Assembly (NCBI GenBank): GCA_903894295.1
Contig: CAITPI010000051.1
Coordinates: 1 to 40,309, forward strand
DNA length: 40,309 nucleotides
Direction of reading: 5' to 3'
Source: an uncultured Acidimicrobiaceae bacterium
GTDB lineage: Bacteria; Actinomycetota; Acidimicrobiia; Acidimicrobiales; RAAP-2
Made by a program: the position numbers and the translations under genes. The notes beneath the pieces were generated by a model. The model was not told the origin of the DNA. It worked only from the letters and a program-made list of their open reading frames with translations, and did no database searches. Shown here one piece after another: positions 16,417 through 23,935 of the stretch. The first letter of the stretch is position 1, and every line of letters starts with the position of its first letter.

Positions 16417-17655
16417 ATGACTCCTGAACCACCGGCCCGACGCCAGATCGTCGTGGACGGGTCAAATCTGGCCACCGAGGGCCGGACCTTGCCCAGCCTG
16501 CAGCAGTTGCGTGATGCGATTCAGTCCTTCCTCGAGGAGTATCGGGGGTTTGCCTCCGCCGATGTGATTGTCGTCGTCGACGCCAGTTTCGGACATCGCA
16601 TCGATCCTTCGGAACTGGCTGCCTTCGAAGAGGCATTGGAACGGGGCGAGATGATCACCCCGCCGGCCGGGGCCATCGGCCGGGGAGATGGATTCATCCT
16701 GCGGATTGCCGAGAAGTCCGGTGCGCTGGTCCTGTCGAACGACTCCTTCCAGGAATTCCATGTGGAGCGACCGTGGCTCTTTGACAACGGCCGGTTGATC
16801 GGCGGCAAACCGGTTCCCGGGGTCGGTTGGATCTTCACTCCCCGAAGCCCCGTCCGCGGACCCAAGAGCCGAGCGGTCACAGCACAGGCGCGACGGGCGG
16901 AGCGCAACGAAACTGCGGCCGAGTTGTCACCGGAACCCGAAAAAGCCACGAAAGCCACGAAAGCCACCAAGGCGACCAAGGTGACCGAGAAGGCGACCAA
17001 AGCCACGAAAGCCACCAAGGCGACCAAGTCGACCGAGAAAGCCACGAAAGCCACCAAGGTGACCAAGGTGACCGAGAAGGCGACCAAAGCCACGAAAGCC
17101 ACCAAGGCGACCAAGTCGACCGAAAAAGCTACGAAGGCGACCAAGGCGACCAAGGCGACGAAGGCGACCGAGAAGGCGACCAAAGCCACGAAAGCCACCA
17201 AGGCGGCCAAGTCGACCGAAAAAGCCACGAAGGCCGCGAAAGCCACCAAGGCGACCAAATCGACGGCAAGGGCCACCAACGCCGGCAAGGCCGAGGTGGG
17301 TCGCACGGCCGCCGAGATGAAGGCGGCACCGCCCGGGGCGTTGTCACCGGGTTCTTCAGGCAACCGGGGACCGGCCATCCAACCGCTCAACGAAGCCCTG
17401 CCCTTTGTGACCTTTCTGGCCAACCATCCGGTTGGAAGCGAGTTTGACGGCGTGGTGACGGCGTTCACTTCCCATGGCGCTCATGTGGACGTGGACGGGA
17501 TGCTCTGCCACGTGCCACTGAAGGGCCTTGGTCAACCGGCTCCGGTGAAGGCGCGGACGGTGCTGACCAAAGGGGAGACCCGCCGGTTTGTCCTTCGATC
17601 GGTCGACGCTCCCCATCGTCGGGCCGAAATTTTCCTGGCCGGCGTAGACGACTGA
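16417..17655 (+). CDS. NYN-domain (PIN-like RNase) protein with Lys/Ala/Thr repeat linker and C-terminal S1-like domain
   Basis: The 412-aa product has three parts. Residues 10-142 resemble the NYN/Zc3h12a-like nuclease fold: IVVDGSNLAT (Asp14), a helix, VIVVVDASFGH (Asp55) and GRGDGFILRIAEKSGALVLSND (Asp91, Asp109), the acidic residues expected of a metal-dependent RNase. Residues 175-283 are seven EKATKATK-type repeats, very basic and low-complexity. Residues about 338-408 look like an S1/OB-type RNA-binding domain (GSEFDGVVTAFTSHGAHVDVDG). It could therefore bind and cut RNA, with the linker giving nonspecific affinity; this is inferred. The ATG has TGGAGAG upstream. It sits 46 bp after kgd and just before fabZ. 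Confidence 0.8.
   Translation: MTPEPPARRQIVVDGSNLATEGRTLPSLQQLRDAIQSFLEEYRGFASADVIVVVDASFGHRIDPSELAAFEEALERGEMITPPAGAIGRGDGFILRIAEKSGALVLSNDSFQEFHVERPWLFDNGRLIGGKPVPGVGWIFTPRSPVRGPKSRAVTAQARRAERNETAAELSPEPEKATKATKATKATKVTEKATKATKATKATKSTEKATKATKVTKVTEKATKATKATKATKSTEKATKATKATKATKATEKATKATKATKAAKSTEKATKAAKATKATKSTARATNAGKAEVGRTAAEMKAAPPGALSPGSSGNRGPAIQPLNEALPFVTFLANHPVGSEFDGVVTAFTSHGAHVDVDGMLCHVPLKGLGQPAPVKARTVLTKGETRRFVLRSVDAPHRRAEIFLAGVDD
16939..17265 (+). repeat. 48-bp higher-order tandem repeat built from 9-bp KAT units
   Basis: The segment codes for seven units starting at Glu: residues 175-190, 191-206, 207-219, 220-235, 236-251, 252-267 and 268-283. Six are 16 aa (48 bp) and the third is 13 aa (39 bp). 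Each consists of KAT triplets closed by KST, KVT or KAT. Within units the 9-bp block aaagccacg or gcgaccaag recurs. The variant unit ends alternate, which shows duplication of multi-unit blocks. Confidence 0.9.
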
Positions 17656-17669
17656 GCAGGTCGCTCCAC

Positions 17670-17681
17670 TAGCCTCAAGGC
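17670..17681 (+). promoter_or_regulatory. -10 box (TAGCCT) of leaderless fabZ transcript
   Basis: TAGCCT (17670-17675) is followed by caaggc and the GTG at 17682. There is no Shine-Dalgarno, so fabZ probably has its own leaderless promoter in the 26-bp gap after the NYN gene. Confidence 0.5.
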
Positions 17682-18104
17682 GTGCGCGCCGAAGACCTGT
17701 TGCCCCATCGACCTCCCTTCCTGTTCATCACCGAAGTACTCGAAGTCGCTCCTGGGCAATCAGCGACCGGGACCTGGCATCTGACCGGCGACGAGGCGTT
17801 CTTTGCCGGTCACTTTCCGGGACGACCCACGTTGCCCGGTGTTCTCATGGTCGAATCCTTGGCCCAACTGGGTGGCGTAGCGGTTCTGGCGGATCCGGCC
17901 TACGCCGGCAAGTTGCCGCTGTTCGGTGGAATCGAGCGGGCCCGTTTCCGCCGTCAGGTGATACCGGGAGACATCCTGGAGCTTGAGGTGGCACTCACGC
18001 GTATGTCGGCCCGGGCCGGCAAGGGAACGGGCCGGGCCACCGTGAACGGCGAGTTGGCCTGTGAGGCCGACCTGCTGTTCGTCCTCGTGGACGCGGTCGC
18101 CTGA
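17682..18104 (+). CDS. fabZ: 3-hydroxyacyl-[acyl-carrier-protein] dehydratase FabZ
   Basis: FabZ dehydrates 3-hydroxyacyl-ACP in type II fatty-acid elongation. The 140-aa hot-dog protein begins with LLPHRPPFLFITEVLE and contains the catalytic motif AGHFPGRPTLPGVLMVESLAQ (His44 and Glu58), followed by GGIERARFRRQVIPGD. The GTG at 17682 gives the normal short N-terminus. xthA begins one base after the stop. Confidence 0.93.
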   Translation: MRAEDLLPHRPPFLFITEVLEVAPGQSATGTWHLTGDEAFFAGHFPGRPTLPGVLMVESLAQLGGVAVLADPAYAGKLPLFGGIERARFRRQVIPGDILELEVALTRMSARAGKGTGRATVNGELACEADLLFVLVDAVA

Positions 18105-18105
18105 C

Positions 18106-18885
18106 GTGCGCATCGCGACCTGGAATGTGAACTCGCTCACGGCCCGGCTGGGTCGGGTCGAAGAGTGGATCTCCCAAGCCGAACCTGATGTCTTGTGTCT
18201 GCAGGAGACCAAACAGGCTGATGCGGCGTTTCCCCACGAGGCATTTACCGCACTCGGCTACGAGTCGGCCCATTTCGGAGACGGCCGGTGGAACGGGGTG
18301 GCGTTGGTCAGTCGGGTGGGACTGAGCGGGGTGACCCGCGGACTTGGCCACGAGGACGACGACCAGGGACCCCGTCTGATCGGGGCCGACTGCGGCGGGG
18401 TCCGGGTTTATTCGGCCTATGTTCCCAACGGCCGGGCCCTCGATGACGAGCACTATCCGGCGAAGCTGTTGTGGTTGGAACGGCTACGCCACCATCTGAC
18501 CAACGAGTGCGACCCGGAGCAGCCGGTGGCCGTCTGTGGTGACTACAACATTGCCCCCGATGACCGCGACGTTTGGGATCCCAAGGAACTCGTCGGGATG
18601 ACCCATGTCAGTGAGCCGGAACGGGCCGCTCTGGCTGATCTCGAAGCCTGGGGTCTCGTCGATGCCTTCCGGGAGGTCTACCCGGACGCCGGGCTCTTTT
18701 CCTGGTGGGACTACCGGGGCGGATCCTTCCACCGGCACCGCGGCATGCGGATCGACCTCCTGCTCGTCACCCGGATGCTGGCGGAGCGGACCACTTATGC
18801 CCTGATCGACCGCAATGCCCGCAAGGGAGAGAAGCCCTCGGACCACACGGCCGTGTTCATCGACTGCGATCCGGCTGGGGGCTGA
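18106..18885 (+). CDS. xthA: Exodeoxyribonuclease III (AP endonuclease family)
   Basis: The 259-aa product is a magnesium-dependent ExoIII/AP endonuclease of base excision repair. It starts RIATWNVNSLTARL, followed by DVLCLQETK (metal-binding Glu), YSAYVPNG, VAVCGDYNIAPDDRDV (active-site Asp and Asn) and the C-terminal MRIDLLLVT and GEKPSDHTAVFI (catalytic Asp-His). The GTG at 18106 lies one base after fabZ, so the two are cotranscribed. Its last 29 bp overlap the end of the convergent helicase gene. Confidence 0.94.
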   Translation: MRIATWNVNSLTARLGRVEEWISQAEPDVLCLQETKQADAAFPHEAFTALGYESAHFGDGRWNGVALVSRVGLSGVTRGLGHEDDDQGPRLIGADCGGVRVYSAYVPNGRALDDEHYPAKLLWLERLRHHLTNECDPEQPVAVCGDYNIAPDDRDVWDPKELVGMTHVSEPERAALADLEAWGLVDAFREVYPDAGLFSWWDYRGGSFHRHRGMRIDLLLVTRMLAERTTYALIDRNARKGEKPSDHTAVFIDCDPAGG

Positions 18886-20431
18886 GCGAAGCCCGCAGAC
18901 CGGCGAACCGCTCGGCGGTGCTTGTGCGCCCGGTTCGCCCGCGGCGCATTTTGGCGACACGGGCCACATTGGCGAGCCACGGTGACGGCTGCCTGTCCAT
19001 CGACCGCCCGTTGGACATGGTCCGTTCCCTGGCCCATGAACAGTGCAGATTTGTTCCGGCCCGGGTGAGGGCGACGTAAAGGAGGCGGCGCTCCTCCGCC
19101 AGGGACAGGGCATCCTTGGCATGGGAGATCGGGACGAATCCGTCCTCGAGCCCGATGATCCAGACCGACTCCCACTCAAGTCCCTTCGCCCGGTGAAATG
19201 TGGCCAACTCCACGACGTCGCCCCCTTCGACTTCCTCGGGGGGAGACTCGGGTCCGGGTGCCATGCGGTGGGGCACCCCGGCCCGCTTGAGGGCCATGGA
19301 GAGCACCCGGAGCTGTTCGTTTGTCCGGGCCAACACGGCCATGGTCGACCAAGGCGCCCCCTCGTCCGATGCGTTCAGGATCTGGGTGGTGACGTCTTCC
19401 GACTCCGTGGTGCCGTCAGCGAACTCGGTGAGGGTGGCCCGGGGTCCGTCCTGGCCGGCCGACCGGGGGAGCGGTCCTTGCCGCTCGCCCAGCACGGCGT
19501 TGGCGGCGGCGACGACCTGGGGCGTGCAGCGGTGGTTGTCGTCGAGGCGAACGGTGGCCAACGCGGGGACGTGGTCGCCGAGTCGATCCAACAACGTCGG
19601 GTCTGCCCCGTTCCAGCCATAGATGGCCTGGTTGGGATCGCCTACCACGCAGAGGTCGGGTTCCCGGCCGAGTACGGCCTGGATGAACGAAAACTGGGCC
19701 GGATTGATGTCCTGGAACTCGTCCACGAAGAGGTACCGGTAGCGCCAGCGGACCTGTTCGGCGACGGAAGGGTCGCCATCGATCAGGGCCGTCGATCGCA
19801 GGAGGACGTCGTCGAGGTCGAGTACCCGACGCCGGCCCAGGGCTTCCTCGTAGGCAGCGAAGCCCTCCACGATGCCTGCGGCGCCGGAACCGGTGGACCT
19901 GCCGTGGAGTCGGGCTGCGGCCGGGTACCCGGCGGGGGACAGGCCCCGGGCTTTGGCCCATCCGATCTCCTGCTCAAGGGCCGAGGCCCGGGCGGCGTCA
20001 TTCAGGAGCGAGCGAAGCAGCATGAAGCGGTTCTCCAGGATCTCCGGGGGTGCCTGGCCGATGTCCCGGGCGTGCCGGCGCAAGATGGCGAGGGCCAACT
20101 GGTGCAGGGTCCCGGTTCGCACTCCGGGGCCGGGTGGTTGGTCCGGTCGACCCGGTCGGGAGACTTCCACGCCGTAGGTCGAGAGTCGTTGGCGCAGCTC
20201 GATGGCTGCCTTTCGGGTGAAGGTGCAGACTGCGGTGTGGTCGGCATCGGCCGTGCCATGGTGGATGCGGTGGGCCACCCGCAGGGTGAGCACCCGCGTC
20301 TTGCCCGATCCCGCCCCGGCCAGGACCCGCAAGGTGGCGGCATCCGACTCCACGGCCTGACGTTGGGCCCCGGTGAGACCGGCCAGGGCCCGGTCGGCCT
20401 CGGTCGGGTCGGAAGGTCGGAAAGATGCCAC
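18857..20431 (-). CDS. Compact UvrD/Rep-type superfamily 1A DNA helicase
   Basis: The 524-aa ATPase has all SF1A motifs: Q motif and Walker A (LTGAQRQAV, LAGAGSGKTRVLTLRV, 38-50), Ia (CTFTRKAAIELRQRL), II (YLFVDEFQDINPAQF, Walker B 236-241), III (CVVGDPNQAIYGWNGAD), IV (LDDNHRCTPQVV), V (LATFHRAKGLEWESVWI) and VI (RLLYVALTRAGTNLH). It is about 200 residues shorter than UvrD. Between the ALKRAGVPHRM segment and motif V only some 15 residues remain, so the 2B subdomain is nearly absent. No HRDC domain follows. It probably acts in DNA repair. The GTG at 20431 has TAGCCT eight bases upstream; the open frame continues to 21217 but lies antisense to the neighbouring hydrolase. Confidence 0.9.
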   Translation of the reverse strand: MASFRPSDPTEADRALAGLTGAQRQAVESDAATLRVLAGAGSGKTRVLTLRVAHRIHHGTADADHTAVCTFTRKAAIELRQRLSTYGVEVSRPGRPDQPPGPGVRTGTLHQLALAILRRHARDIGQAPPEILENRFMLLRSLLNDAARASALEQEIGWAKARGLSPAGYPAAARLHGRSTGSGAAGIVEGFAAYEEALGRRRVLDLDDVLLRSTALIDGDPSVAEQVRWRYRYLFVDEFQDINPAQFSFIQAVLGREPDLCVVGDPNQAIYGWNGADPTLLDRLGDHVPALATVRLDDNHRCTPQVVAAANAVLGERQGPLPRSAGQDGPRATLTEFADGTTESEDVTTQILNASDEGAPWSTMAVLARTNEQLRVLSMALKRAGVPHRMAPGPESPPEEVEGGDVVELATFHRAKGLEWESVWIIGLEDGFVPISHAKDALSLAEERRLLYVALTRAGTNLHCSWARERTMSNGRSMDRQPSPWLANVARVAKMRRGRTGRTSTAERFAGLRASLSPQPDRSR

Positions 20432-20445
20432 GAAGGCCGAGGCTA
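20432..20445 (-). promoter_or_regulatory. -10 box (TAGCCT) of leaderless helicase transcript
   Basis: On the minus strand TAGCCT (20445 to 20440) is followed by cggccttc and the GTG at 20431. Both this box and that of the opposite gene lie in a 30-bp intergenic space. Confidence 0.45.
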
Positions 20446-20449
20446 TCGG

Positions 20450-20461
20450 TAGGGTGGGTCG
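20450..20461 (+). promoter_or_regulatory. -10 box (TAGGGT) of leaderless alpha/beta hydrolase transcript
   Basis: TAGGGT (20450-20455) is followed by gggtcg and the GTG at 20462. Its -35 would lie in the first codons of the divergent helicase gene. Confidence 0.45.
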
Positions 20462-21211
20462 GTGCTGAAGTCCTTTGCCAACGGTTCCCTCTTCGGGGCG
20501 ACCTGGGGACCCTCCGGACCGGCCGAAGTGCTGGCTCTCCATGGTTGGCGGCGGAGTCATGAGGATTTTGCCCCGGCCTTCGCGTCCGGTCCGGTGTCGG
20601 TTGTCGCACTCGACCTGCCGGGATTCGGCGCCACGCCACCGCCTGATTCCGGGTGGGGGAGTGAGGAGTACGCCCGGGCCCTGCTCGAACTGATCGGCGA
20701 GCCCGGAGTAATGGCCGAGCGCTTCACGGTGGTCGGGCACTCCTTTGGCGGACGGGTTGCCATCCGACTGGCCGGACTGGCTCCTGACCGCGTGGGGCGA
20801 CTGGTACTGACCGGCGTCCCCCTGCTTGACCGCGAAGGTCGCCGGAAAAAGCCGGCCACCGGGTTCCGCCTGGCCCGCAAACTCCACTCCTTCGGACTTG
20901 TCGGTGACCGGAGGATGGAAGAGCTTCGCCAGCAGCATGGATCGCCGGACTACCGGGCGGCCACGGGAACCATGCGGGCCACCTTTGTGAAGATCCTCGC
21001 CGAGAGTTATGCGGCCGAACTGGCGAACATCGCGGCGCCGGTGGACCTTCTGTGGGGTGAGGGCGACACCGAAGTGCCCCTCGAGGTCGCCACGCGGTCC
21101 GAGGCCATGTTCCCCGATGCTGCCCTTGTCACCTTGCCCGGGGTTGGTCACCTCACTCCGACCGAGGCCCCCGAGGCCCTCAGGCAACTGGTGGTGGGCG
21201 GACGGCCATGA
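20462..21211 (+). CDS. Alpha/beta hydrolase
   Basis: The 249-aa product has the alpha/beta hydrolase fold. VLALHGWRRSHEDF carries the oxyanion-hole HGW, VALDLPGFGATPPP follows, the nucleophile Ser lies in VVGHSFGGRVAIRLA, the acid Asp probably in LLWGEGDTEVP, and the His in LPGVGHLTPTEAPEAL. No signal peptide. The stop overlaps the start of the MurF-like gene (ATGA), so the two are coupled and may act on related cell-envelope chemistry. The substrate cannot be read from the sequence. Confidence 0.87.
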   Translation: MLKSFANGSLFGATWGPSGPAEVLALHGWRRSHEDFAPAFASGPVSVVALDLPGFGATPPPDSGWGSEEYARALLELIGEPGVMAERFTVVGHSFGGRVAIRLAGLAPDRVGRLVLTGVPLLDREGRRKKPATGFRLARKLHSFGLVGDRRMEELRQQHGSPDYRAATGTMRATFVKILAESYAAELANIAAPVDLLWGEGDTEVPLEVATRSEAMFPDAALVTLPGVGHLTPTEAPEALRQLVVGGRP

Positions 21212-22758
21212 CGGCATTTGTGAACTACGGAGTCCTGACCCTCGCCGTGGTCGCCATGGCGGTTGCCTCCCTCCGGTGGTTGCGGGTGGCCCAGCGGGAG
21301 CACTATCTCGGTGGGTCGGTGAGCAGATTCGCCTGGCGTTGGTGGCGTCTCGGTGTCGTCAATCCCGTCGGCCTCCTGGTGGCCGTGGTGGCGGGCGTCC
21401 TGGCATTCCGCTGGCCGCTGGCCGGAGTGCTGACCGTCGTGGTGGTCGTGTTGGCCCCCAGGGGCCTGTCGCTTCGCGGTCGCACGTCAAAGCTGGCATG
21501 GACCCGGCGACTACGCACCCTGGCCGCCGTGAGTGGGGTGGTGATGGTGGTCTGGATCATGTTCGGACTGGTTGTGGGACATGTGGCCGCCCTCGGCGTG
21601 TTGGGCGGCCTGCTGGTGCCGGCCTTTGTCGATCTGGCGTGCTGGCGGACCGCTCCGCTCGAGCATCGTCTGGGTCAGTACTACGTGACCGAGGCCCGGG
21701 ACCGCCTGGACCGGGTTGCCCCGGTTGTGGTGGCGGTGACCGGAAGTTACGGAAAGACGTCGACGAAGGGGCATGTTGCCCAGTTGGTCGGGGGATCCCG
21801 CAACGTGGTGGTGACCCCGGCCAGTTTCAACAACCGGGCCGGTCTGGCCCGGGCCGTCAACGAGCACCTCGCCGACGGCACCGAGGTCTTTGTCGCCGAG
21901 ATGGGAACCTACGGCCCGGGCGAGATCGCGGATCTCTGCTCGTGGTGTCCGCCGAAGATCAGCGTGATCACGGCGATCGGCCCGGTCCATCTCGAACGAT
22001 TCGGCACCGAGGACAGGATCGTCGAGGCCAAGTCGGAGATCCTCAAGGGGGCCGAGACGATCATCCTCAACGTCGACAATCCCCATCTGGCCCGGCTCGC
22101 CGGACGACTGGCGACCGAAGGCAAGGCTCCGGTCGCCGTGTCGGCCACCGACTCCGGGGCATCGGTGTGCGTGCGGGCGGACGGTGATGCCCATGTGGTC
22201 CTGGTCGACGGGGTCGAAGTGGCCCGCGATGTCCACCTGCCGTCCGGGGTGCAGCCCACCAACGTCGCCTGTGCCCTGGCCGTCGGCCGAGCCCTCGGCG
22301 TCGACGTGGCTGCCTTGGTGGGCCGACTCGGCGATCTCGGCGCGGCGTCGCACCGACTGGAAGCCTCAACGTCTGCGACAGGTGCGACCATTCTCGATGA
22401 CACCTACAACTCCAACCCGGCCGGAGCCGCCAGTGGAGTGTCGGTGTTGACTGCGTCGGCTCCGACCGGGCGCCGGGCGGTGGTGTCGCCGGGCATGGTT
22501 GAACTTGGCTCCCGACAGTTCGAGGAGAACCGCCGCTGGGCCGCCGATTCGGCCCGGGTCGTCTCGGATTTCGTGGTCGTAGGTCATACCAACCGCCGGG
22601 CCCTGGTCTCGGGACTGGAGGAGGCCGGCGCGGCCGGATCACCGGTCAATGTCGTGAAGGTCGACCGACGGGAGCAGGCGGTCGACTGGGTGCGAAAGAA
22701 CCTGGGGCCGGGTGATGCCGTGTTGTACGAGAACGATCTGCCGGACCATTACCCTTGA
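21208..22758 (+). CDS. Membrane-anchored Mur ligase family protein (MurF-like)
   Basis: The 516-aa product joins a membrane domain to a Mur ligase. Five hydrophobic segments are visible at about 4-24, 49-67, 70-86, 105-124 and 126-145. The ligase part then shows the ATP loop VTGSYGKTSTKG (177-188), VVTPASFNNRAGLARA, VAEMGTYGPGEIADLC, ITAIGPVHLERFG, AKSEILKGAETIILN and the late LDDTYNSNPAGA (396-407). MurF adds D-Ala-D-Ala to the UDP-MurNAc peptide. Finding ddl directly downstream supports a D-Ala-D-Ala-dependent role. Canonical MurF is cytoplasmic, so this could be a paralogue with a different acceptor. It begins in the hydrolase stop (4-bp overlap). Confidence 0.85.
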   Translation: MTAFVNYGVLTLAVVAMAVASLRWLRVAQREHYLGGSVSRFAWRWWRLGVVNPVGLLVAVVAGVLAFRWPLAGVLTVVVVVLAPRGLSLRGRTSKLAWTRRLRTLAAVSGVVMVVWIMFGLVVGHVAALGVLGGLLVPAFVDLACWRTAPLEHRLGQYYVTEARDRLDRVAPVVVAVTGSYGKTSTKGHVAQLVGGSRNVVVTPASFNNRAGLARAVNEHLADGTEVFVAEMGTYGPGEIADLCSWCPPKISVITAIGPVHLERFGTEDRIVEAKSEILKGAETIILNVDNPHLARLAGRLATEGKAPVAVSATDSGASVCVRADGDAHVVLVDGVEVARDVHLPSGVQPTNVACALAVGRALGVDVAALVGRLGDLGAASHRLEASTSATGATILDDTYNSNPAGAASGVSVLTASAPTGRRAVVSPGMVELGSRQFEENRRWAADSARVVSDFVVVGHTNRRALVSGLEEAGAAGSPVNVVKVDRREQAVDWVRKNLGPGDAVLYENDLPDHYP

Positions 22759-22782
22759 CCCATCCGGTGCGCGCGCTACGCT
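22755..22782 (+). promoter_or_regulatory. Sigma-A-type promoter for ddl (TTGACC-16-TACGCT)
   Basis: TTGACC at 22755-22760 overlaps the stop of the MurF-like gene. It is followed after 16 bp by TACGCT at 22777-22782. A start near 22789 gives a leader of about 33 nt with GAGGAG ahead of the GTG at 22822. Among the best -35/-10 pairs I found in the window. Confidence 0.55.
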
Positions 22783-22821
22783 CGCCGCCGACCTGCCCAT
22801 CGAGTTGAGGAGTTCCTGCCC

Positions 22822-23931
22822 GTGTCCGACGTCGCCGTCATCTTCGGTGGTCCATCTCCCGAGCACGACGTCAGCGTGTTGACCGGACTTCAGGCGGCCC
22901 GGGGCCTCGCCTCCGGCGGCCGCACGCCGAAGGCCCTCTACTGGTCCAAGACCGGTGAATGGTTCGAGGTTGATCCCGCCCTTGAGGCCGAGGCGTTTCT
23001 GGAAGGCGTCCCGCGGGGATCGTCCCGCCTGAACCTGGTGGCCGGCGCCGGTGGTGGCTTCGTGGAGGTCGGTGGCCGACTGGGTCGCAGCCGGGCCATC
23101 GAACTTGACGCCGCCCTGGTCTGTTGCCACGGCGGTCCGGGCGAAGACGGCACGTTGCAGGCGGTGCTCGATCTGGCCGGCATCGCCTACTCCGGCCCGA
23201 CCGTGGCCGGCGCAGCGCTCGGCATGGACAAACTCGCCTTCGGAGCCGTCGTCGACCAGGCCGGGTTGGCGACCCTGCCCCGGGTGGCCCTCGCTGCGGG
23301 TTCACCCGCCCCGGAGTACGAGGGTCCCTACATTGTGAAGCCCCGGTTTGGCGGCTCGTCCATCGGAATCGATGTGGTGCAGGATTTCGCCACCGCCCAG
23401 GCCCGGTTGTCGGCCAATCCCCACCTGCGCTTCGGCGCCGTTCTCGAGCCCTACCGTCCCGATCTCTTCGACCTCCAGATCGCAGTGCGAACCTGGCCGG
23501 AACTGTCCCTGTCCGCCATCGAGCGTCCCATCCGCTCCACCTCGACGGCCGACATCCTCGACTACCGCGACAAGTACGTCGCCGGAGAAGGCATGGCCGG
23601 TGCCAACCGGGAACTGCCGGCGGTGATCCCCGACTCCCTGGCGTCCGGGTTGCGCCAGGCGGCAACGACCATTTCGGCGGTGGCCGGGGTGCGGGGGGTG
23701 GCCCGGATCGACTTCCTGTCCGATGGCGAGACCTTCGTGGTGAACGAGGTCAACACCATTCCCGGATCACTGGCCCGTTATCTCTGGGTGGAGCCGCCCC
23801 TTCCGTTCGCACGCCAGCTGGCCGACCTGTTGGAAGAAGCCCGGCAGCGGCCCACCCACGGGTACTCGGCGGCCGGAGCGGACGGCACGGTCCTGCGTTC
23901 GGCGGGATCGATCGCCGGCAAACTGGGCTGA
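22822..23931 (+). CDS. ddl: D-alanine--D-alanine ligase
   Basis: The 369-aa ATP-grasp enzyme makes the D-Ala-D-Ala dipeptide for peptidoglycan. Features are the N-terminal FGGPSPEHDVSVLTG, the signature CCHGGPGEDGTLQAVLDL with YSGPTVAGAALGMDK, the ATP-grasp strand YIVKPRFGGSSIGI, and the magnesium-site segment ARIDFL followed by FVVNEVNTIPGSLARYLW. The GTG has GAGGAG nine bases upstream. It follows the MurF-like gene by 63 bp and precedes a PH-domain gene by 4 bp. It is divergent enough from textbook Ddl that a D-Ala-D-X ligase cannot be excluded. Confidence 0.9.
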   Translation: MSDVAVIFGGPSPEHDVSVLTGLQAARGLASGGRTPKALYWSKTGEWFEVDPALEAEAFLEGVPRGSSRLNLVAGAGGGFVEVGGRLGRSRAIELDAALVCCHGGPGEDGTLQAVLDLAGIAYSGPTVAGAALGMDKLAFGAVVDQAGLATLPRVALAAGSPAPEYEGPYIVKPRFGGSSIGIDVVQDFATAQARLSANPHLRFGAVLEPYRPDLFDLQIAVRTWPELSLSAIERPIRSTSTADILDYRDKYVAGEGMAGANRELPAVIPDSLASGLRQAATTISAVAGVRGVARIDFLSDGETFVVNEVNTIPGSLARYLWVEPPLPFARQLADLLEEARQRPTHGYSAAGADGTVLRSAGSIAGKLG

Positions 23932-23935
23932 GCTG

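Noticed and set aside
16939-17265. CRISPR array
   Set aside because: The repeats are contiguous, in frame and without unique spacers, so this is a coding tandem repeat.
16521-17468. Hydrophobic repeat protein on the minus strand (LVAFVALVAF repeats)
   Set aside because: It is the reverse complement of the KAT repeat. Lys/Ala/Thr codons read backwards give Leu/Phe, Ala/Gly and Val codons, so the membrane-like look is an artefact.
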